Shown: positions 58,252-64,000 of the stretch, piece by piece
How positions within the stretch are numbered: the stretch's first letter is position 1
Layout: every line of letters begins with the position of its first letter
From: Balaenoptera acutorostrata
Taxonomy: Eukaryota; Chordata; Mammalia; Artiodactyla; Balaenopteridae
Direction of reading: 5' to 3'
NCBI RefSeq assembly: GCF_949987535.1
Contig: NC_080074.1
Location: forward strand, 23,705,268 to 23,769,267
Length of the DNA stretch: 64,000 bases
Program-made: the position numbers and the translations under genes
The notes under the pieces: generated by a model
Seen by the model: only the letters and a program-made list of their open reading frames with translations
What the model was told of the DNA's origin: nothing
Database searches by the model: none

Positions 58252-59732
58252 GAGTTTAAGAGAGCAGCCAACTGTGCTTACAAGTGCCTCAAATCAGTTA
58301 CAGCTGGTTACTTTTCTGGGTCTGCCTCACATGCCTGCAATTACAACAGAACACAGAAGCAAAGATCTTGAAACTCATTCTGTAGAAGATGAAAAATTTT
58401 TATTGTCTATGAGTAATATTTTGATGGATTTTCCTAGTGAATTTCTCCTAGAAGTGAGGTAATGGGAGAAAGGGACATTGGATGTGTACTTTTTGAAGGA
58501 TGGGAGTTAAAAGGAAAAAACTGGAAGGTCTAGTATGCGGGGTACCTCTGCAGGAGCGTGACAAACATGAATGAGAAAGTACTTAAGGTGGGCGTGGTGG
58601 CACTCACATATCTGACCTACTTTATAAATTTGCCTGGGTCCAGCTTTTTCAGAGAGAGAGTCTGAAAGGATAATGGACTTTGTGTCAGTCGTTAAGAAAT
58701 GGAAAATAAAGGGTGTCTGGCCAATGTCTCTAACCTAGAGCCAGGCCTCCTGATGAGAAAGTAAAGAGGAAGAGAAGCAGATGGAAGAATCAAGAGCAGA
58801 TGCAAGATATTTAAAAGTAATACAATAATTCAGCAGGAATGGAGGGGAAATTCAGCAACTTATCGGGTGTGACGTTTGGATAAATTAAACTGAGCAGAAC
58901 TAGGAAACACCAGATAGGAAAAGCAAAATGAGGGTGAAAGCTAGCAGATAAGGAAAGGAAAAGGAGTGAATGAAAAAAAGCGTTTAAGGCAAAGGCAAAG
59001 TCATTCACAATTGCTATTTATGTTTAACATCCAAATTTTCATTTTTTAAATAAAATATTAATCATACATATTTGCAAGTAACTAGATGTTTAGTGCCAGG
59101 TAGATAAAAAATGGTCTGATTTACTGATTTTCCTCCTTGTTACCTCTTCATGGCAGACACAAATACACATAACACGCATTTGCACACTCACACACAGACA
59201 CATTTAGAAACATTCACACACTCATATACACACACAGTTACACCTACATATGCACAGACACACCCATGCACATGCATCAGTTTGTCTCTTAATGTTTTTG
59301 TGAGATGAAATTTTCAGATTTAGTTTACTTCATTGCAAAGGCAATAAAAACTTTATAAAATATACATGTTCCCATTTAGCAGAGATCTATCTCTTATTTT
59401 AATTGTTCATTTTTGCTCTGTAGATGCTCCAGGGGTTATAGGATAGTCGGGGTAGAATTATAGATGGACTAAAGAGTCAGGCGATATCAGGGGAAGACAG
59501 GCAAGTGAAAGATAAATCAAACCAGGATGAGCTCCAAGGGAAGAGGGCCTGTAAACAGCTAGATCTGAAACACGAAAATGCTTATTAAATAGAGATAGGA
59601 ACAACTACTTGTCAAAATTTCTAATACTGGTTGTTGATCTTTCTGCATGCGAATCATACTATGACCATTCTTACTGATTTATTAAATAGATATCTTGCTT
59701 TGGAGATCTTTAAGGAGCATGGGCTTGCTTCT
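58252..59732. other. No gene seen
   Basis: Non-repetitive except for the CA-rich tract listed separately. Frames are short and domain-free. Confidence 0.4.
59155..59278 (+). repeat. Degenerate (CA)n-rich tract
   Basis: Imperfect ACAC-rich sequence with many interruptions, for example CACACTCACACACAGACACA. Confidence 0.85.
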
Positions 59733-59829
59733 GATATATGTATACATACAGCTGATTCATTTTATTGTACAGCAGAAACGAACACAACATTGTAAAGCAA
59801 TTATACTCCAATAAAGATGTAGAAAAAAA
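59733..59829 (+). mobile_element. L1 extreme 3' end fragment
   Basis: CAGCTGATTCATTTTATTGT, CAACATTGTAAAGCAATTAT and TACTCCAATAAAGATGTAG are the last ~95 bp of L1. Severe 5' truncation; no clear TSD. Confidence 0.8.
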
Positions 59830-61227
59830 CCCTAAAAAACAAGCCAAGCAGAATTCTGAATTTCACTTACTAGTGAGTTTGTTTCAAGATAGAGACCGAG
59901 TTCATTTGTCAAGTTTGGCCTTGCAGGGCAGTACTCTCACTCATGCCTTCAAAGTAAATTTAACTCAGTCTACTGGACACTGAACCAAGCTTCTAAATAA
60001 AGGAAACTGTTTTCTCTGCATTTCTATGTTCTGCAAGTCACATTTCTATTTAGGTGCCTCTGTAAATGTCATTATTTTTCATCTTCAAAGATATTACACC
60101 CTGGAGACTGAAAAAATAATCAGGTCTTCATCCAGTCTTTTTCTTTTTCCCCCTCCTTTGCACCTGTCTGCCTCTTCCACAGTAACATGGCTGTGATACT
60201 TTCCCTATTCATTTCCTCACTGTTGGGTCAGGCCTCAGTGTACAAGCCTAGACAAAAAGACTAAGATGATAATAAAAGCTCCCATGGAAATAAAACAAAA
60301 GGGAGAAAACATGAAAAGAACTTGAAAATAAAAGGATACAAAAGCACAGCACATAAAGGATGAGGGAGTTGAAAAGAAGATGGAATTAAGAAAAATGTGT
60401 TAGTCATTTTTTAAAAAAGTGAAATGTTTTAAATAAAAAGTCATAGGGAAGTGGATTAAAAAGGAGAAACAAAACGTGGAAAGGAGAATTCTTTTCAGAA
60501 AGTTTCATCGCCTAAGAGAAGGATTTTCAGGCAAACCTATTATATTTTACCACAATTGTGTAACAAAATTTATTACTAAAGACAGGGCACCATAAGAATA
60601 AACAATAGGGGGGACAAAATACAGTTCCTCTTTCTCTTCATAAAGTGTGAGTTTGGAACTGGCCAGAAACTCAGCTTTAGTGGATGCCATAATAGTAAAT
60701 GATGCCAACCGCTTAGATAAGTGAATCTGCTGCCTATTCCATAGAACAAAGCTGTCTTTCCAGAGCAATGTAAAAAAATGACATGAACATATTTTTCCAA
60801 CAACTGTGTGGGCTATGGAAAGTGAATAGCATTCTGCATTGTTTGAACTTGGGCAGGTTTTTAATCTATAAATTAGAGGTGATGACATTTTCTCTACTTA
60901 CCTTGAATGAGCCACACTGTGCATGTGATAGAATGTGGTTAACTATAAAGAACCAGACATATGCAAAGTAGTGCTATGTTACAACGCATGTACGTGCACT
61001 GGTAATTCCAATTTCAGGACACTGAACAGTAGAAATTATGGTTATGAAAATCTGATGGTATTTGGTTCTGAGATGATAATATCAAAACTACTTGGAATGT
61101 TAAGATTTATTGGTCATTGGATTCCCCTCTCCCTCTGAATTAAGGGGAACATGTATATAGTTCAAAATTCAACGTATATACAAAAGGATAATTAGTTAAG
61201 TGCTTATCAGCTAATTTTCCCTCTTGA
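59830..61227. other. No gene seen
   Basis: Non-repetitive. The 113-codon minus frame at 60547-60888 overlaps a second frame on the same strand and has no domain. Confidence 0.4.
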
Positions 61228-61360
61228 TTGGTTCATTCATTCATTCAACACAGACTTATTTATTGAGTACTTACTGTGTGTCTGACAACTCTTCTGGTCC
61301 TAGGGGCGTTTCAGTGAACTAAACATAGTCTTTAAAGATTTCATTTTCTAGATACAGTTG
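61228..61360 (-). repeat. L2 LINE, antisense
   Basis: TTCATTCATTCATTCAACAC, TTATTGAGTACTTACTGTGT and GTCCTAGGGGCGTTTCAGTG are antisense L2. Confidence 0.7.
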
Positions 61361-62929
61361 TTGCTACGGGTTTCTTGTGTATCATTCTAGAGATAATACA
61401 CACCCAGCCACACACAAACACTTATATGTCCTTTAAAAATTATACATATAAGATATTCAGCAAGTGTCACGTTAATAGATATTAAGAATCTCATATTTTT
61501 TTCTATTATATGCAGTGCTGCACTCGGCCCCTCTCATAACATTTGTGGAGCTCAGGGCATTAGTACAAATGGAGCCTCCACATAATGTGTCTAAATATTT
61601 AAAAGTTATAAATCAAGCTCACAAGCTATTAACTAAAATATGTCTACCCCTATTACTTCGACAAGTAACATGAAATAGAAAAATGTGAATAAAGCTATTT
61701 CTTATGTAACTGAAACTTGGCAAAATATAAAAAGTAGAATTCAATTATTATTGCACATGCCACGGTATTCTGGTGATACACTGATATTTGGATTGATAAT
61801 AAAAATAAAGCATATAATTCATTATGTATTCTATAAAATTTATTTTTCTTACTTTCATTTTAGCAAAATGAATAAGTATGATATTTTAATCAAGATTTTC
61901 AATAATGATTTTAGGATTGAACATGTAATTCAAAGTGTACAAAATTTGGATATGTTTGCATCGAAATATAAATAAATAAAGTATAAAATATCAATTAAAA
62001 TTAATTTTTATGTCTTTGAAAAGTTATTTTTCTTTTAAAATAACCACTAAATGTAAAGGCAAAAGGAAAATTTAATGATTGAATATAAAAAGTAAAAATT
62101 TGAATATAGCTAAATTTCTTGCATATTTACTTTTTGAAATCTAATTAAATCTCATTTAATTACATATGTAATTAATAAAATGATAATTTTTGTGTTATTA
62201 CAATATATCAATTTAAATTAAACTTCATTTAATATAAAAGTAAAGCTTTTCAGTTCTGGTGTTCAGAGTCCATCCAGTAGCCAAGTTGTAAGGAATCTAC
62301 ATCATGCCACAATTAGAATTAGAATTATTAGTTGTCTACATTGGATAACGTTCCTCAACCAATTGTTATTCAGCAACTTCTGTGGATACTGTCACAATTC
62401 AAACATTAAAATAAATAGAACAAAACACATGAAGCAAGAAAATGTATGATCAGCTTTATTGTCAAAAAAAAGAATGCAAAAATCTACCACGTTCCTGCTA
62501 TCTGAGAGGAACATTTAAGAAGTTAATTGGTCTTTGCTCTTAGTAAATGCTTCTGTAGCCCACACCTTTCCTGTTCCCCAAAGCACTGGTCATTTCTGAT
62601 GCTGGCAATGGCACAACCCACAAATTTCTAGCATATTTGGTTAGAGTTGCCTTTCAGTTTGAAGGCACAGGGCAAAAAATGTGGAGCTTTTCCTCGGGAC
62701 CTGAACGGTGTTAAGAATATGAACAGATGTTCAGAGTTATAATTTGCATTATGCTGTGCTAAGTGCCAGATGCTGTGTGATAAAGGTGCTCTTGCACTCT
62801 TTAGTAAATCCATTGTGTGGATGTGATAAATAGAGCCTTCTCAAACCGTCAAAAGGGACCTTTTTTGCCCACGTCAAAGATTTCATACTGAAGGGACTAT
62901 CTCTGAACATACTTTATTTATAGAGTCTT
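61361..62929. other. AT-rich stretch, no gene seen
   Basis: 61680-62250 is very AT-rich with no frame of interest. 61510-61680 may be an old repeat (TTTGTGGAGCTCAGGGCATT) that I cannot name. Confidence 0.35.
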
Positions 62930-64000
62930 CAGGATGAATTCCTTGGAAATCTAATTGTATCGAAGGGTATAGCAGGCATTTTAATTTTTGACAGATATTG
63001 CCAAATTGCCCTCAGTGATTGTGGCAATTTACAATCTCATCAGAAATATAAGAAAATGGCTGTTTCCCCACGTTCTCATTATCAGAGTGATATAACAGAC
63101 ATTAGTGATCTTTGCCAATATGTTAGGTGAAAAATAATATCTAGTTGTAGTTTGAATTTACATTTCTCTTATTATGGGTTAGGTGAACAGCTCTTCATAT
63201 ATTTACATTGCTATTCATATTTTCTGTCTAGTAAAAACTGTTCTTATCCTTTGCCCATTTTTCTACTGGGTTATTCATCTTTTGCTTATTGGTTTGTAGA
63301 TGCTTTTCATATATTAGGAAAATTATCCTTTTGTTTTATTGTGAATTGCAAAAGTTTTCCCCAGGTTGTTTTTTTGGTTTTGTTTTTTGTGCTATTCCAT
63401 ACAGAGATTTAAAATATTCTTATGTAGTCAAATTTATAAATAATTTATTTATGACTCCTGGGATTTAAAAATTAATACTTCAAACGTCTTCCCCACTTGA
63501 AGATAATAAAAAATAAATACTTCCCCATCTTTTCTTCTAATTCTTTTAAGGTTTTATTTTCACCTTTACTTGATTTTATTTATTTATTTATTTATTTTTG
63601 GCTGTGTTGGGTCTTCGGTTCGTGCGAGGGCTTTCTCCAGTTGCGGCAAGCGGGGGCCACTCTTCATCGCGGTGCGCGGGCCTTTCTCTATCGCGGCCCC
63701 TCCCGTCGCGGGGCACAGGCTCCAGACGCGCAGGCTCAGCAATTGTGGCTCACGGGCCCAGCCGCTCCGCGGCATGTGGGATCTTCCCAGACCAGGGCTC
63801 GAACCCGTGTCCCCTGCATTAGCAGGCAGATTCTCAACCACTGCGCCACCAGGGAAGCCCCTATTTTCACCTTTAAATCTTTGATCTATTTGGGATTTAT
63901 TTTTGTGGATATTGTGAGGTAAGTAGTCAATATTCTTCTCCAACGGATGTTGTCCCAGGAGTATAGCTTAATATTTTATCTTTAAGATAAGATTTGAACT
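62930..64000 (-). repeat. Ancient L1 (L1M-type), antisense, split by SINE
   Basis: TATTGCCAAATTGCCCTCAG, CTTTGCCAATATGTTAGGTG, CCTTTGCCCATTTTTCTACT and, after the SINE, TTTGATCTATTTGGGATTTA are antisense old L1. It runs off the window end. Confidence 0.65.
63569..63861 (-). mobile_element. CHR-2 SINE, inside ancient L1
   Basis: Minus-strand copy from a (TTTA)n tail through GTTGGGTCTTCGGTTCGTGC to GCGCCACCAGGGAAGCCCC. Perfect 14-bp TSD (TATTTTCACCTTTA) at 63555-63568 and 63862-63875. The overlapping 74-141-codon frames on both strands are SINE artefacts. Confidence 0.95.

Noticed and set aside
63497..63943. Overlapping open frames of 74-141 codons on both strands
   Set aside because: All come from one SINE; frames open in several phases are not evidence of coding.

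Overview
The window looks like non-coding nuclear DNA from a whale or dolphin (Cetacea). The main evidence is the interspersed repeats. Six copies of a ~300-bp tRNA-derived SINE begin with the CHR-2 head (GGGCTTCCCTGGTGGCGCAG) and end in A-rich tails. Two CHR-1-type SINEs are also present. The CHR group is known from cetaceans, hippos and ruminants. I see no BovB LINE or Bov-A SINE, which argues against a ruminant. The LINE-1 3' ends match the cetartiodactyl type. I cannot assign a species; the long SINE 3' region would fit a baleen whale but does not prove it.

I found no protein-coding gene, exon set, functional RNA gene, CRISPR array or operon. Open reading frames are short (at most 146 codons). 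The longest ones lie inside SINEs or L1 relics, and the rest show no recognisable domain. The region is probably intergenic or the inside of a very large intron.

Layout. 0-10 kb: a young L1 3' end with a perfect target-site duplication (TSD), a rearranged L1 scrap, L2 and MIR relics, and a possible old LTR at 6.4-7.1 kb. 10-13 kb: an antisense L2 split by an L1 and by a CHR-1-type SINE with an expanded 22-bp internal repeat. 13-21 kb: mostly unique AT-rich sequence plus an old LINE that carries a CHR-1 SINE and a 37-bp 5S rRNA-derived insertion with a 19-bp TSD. 21-31 kb: CHR-2 SINE, L2, an MLT1-type LTR, and a MIR split by a ~430-bp element. 31-42 kb: largely unique, with clustered MIR/L2 relics. 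42-45 kb: a tail-to-tail CHR SINE pair, a unique stretch and another SINE. 48-50.4 kb: a 5'-inverted L1 (twin priming) nested in an ancient L1 and itself carrying a SINE and a short mRNA-tail retrocopy. 51-55.6 kb: old and young L1 and two solo MaLR LTRs in opposite orientation. 55.6-64 kb: L2, MIR, a second short mRNA-tail retrocopy, an AT-rich stretch, and an ancient L1 interrupted by a SINE.

No new molecular system is evident. The points most worth checking are the tailless 5S rRNA retropseudogene, the two tiny retrocopies of mRNA 3' ends, the inverted L1 nest, a fold-back inverted repeat in the L2, and several long repeat-free stretches that may be conserved non-coding elements. Repeat names rest on remembered family consensus features, not on a search; boundaries without a stated TSD are approximate.
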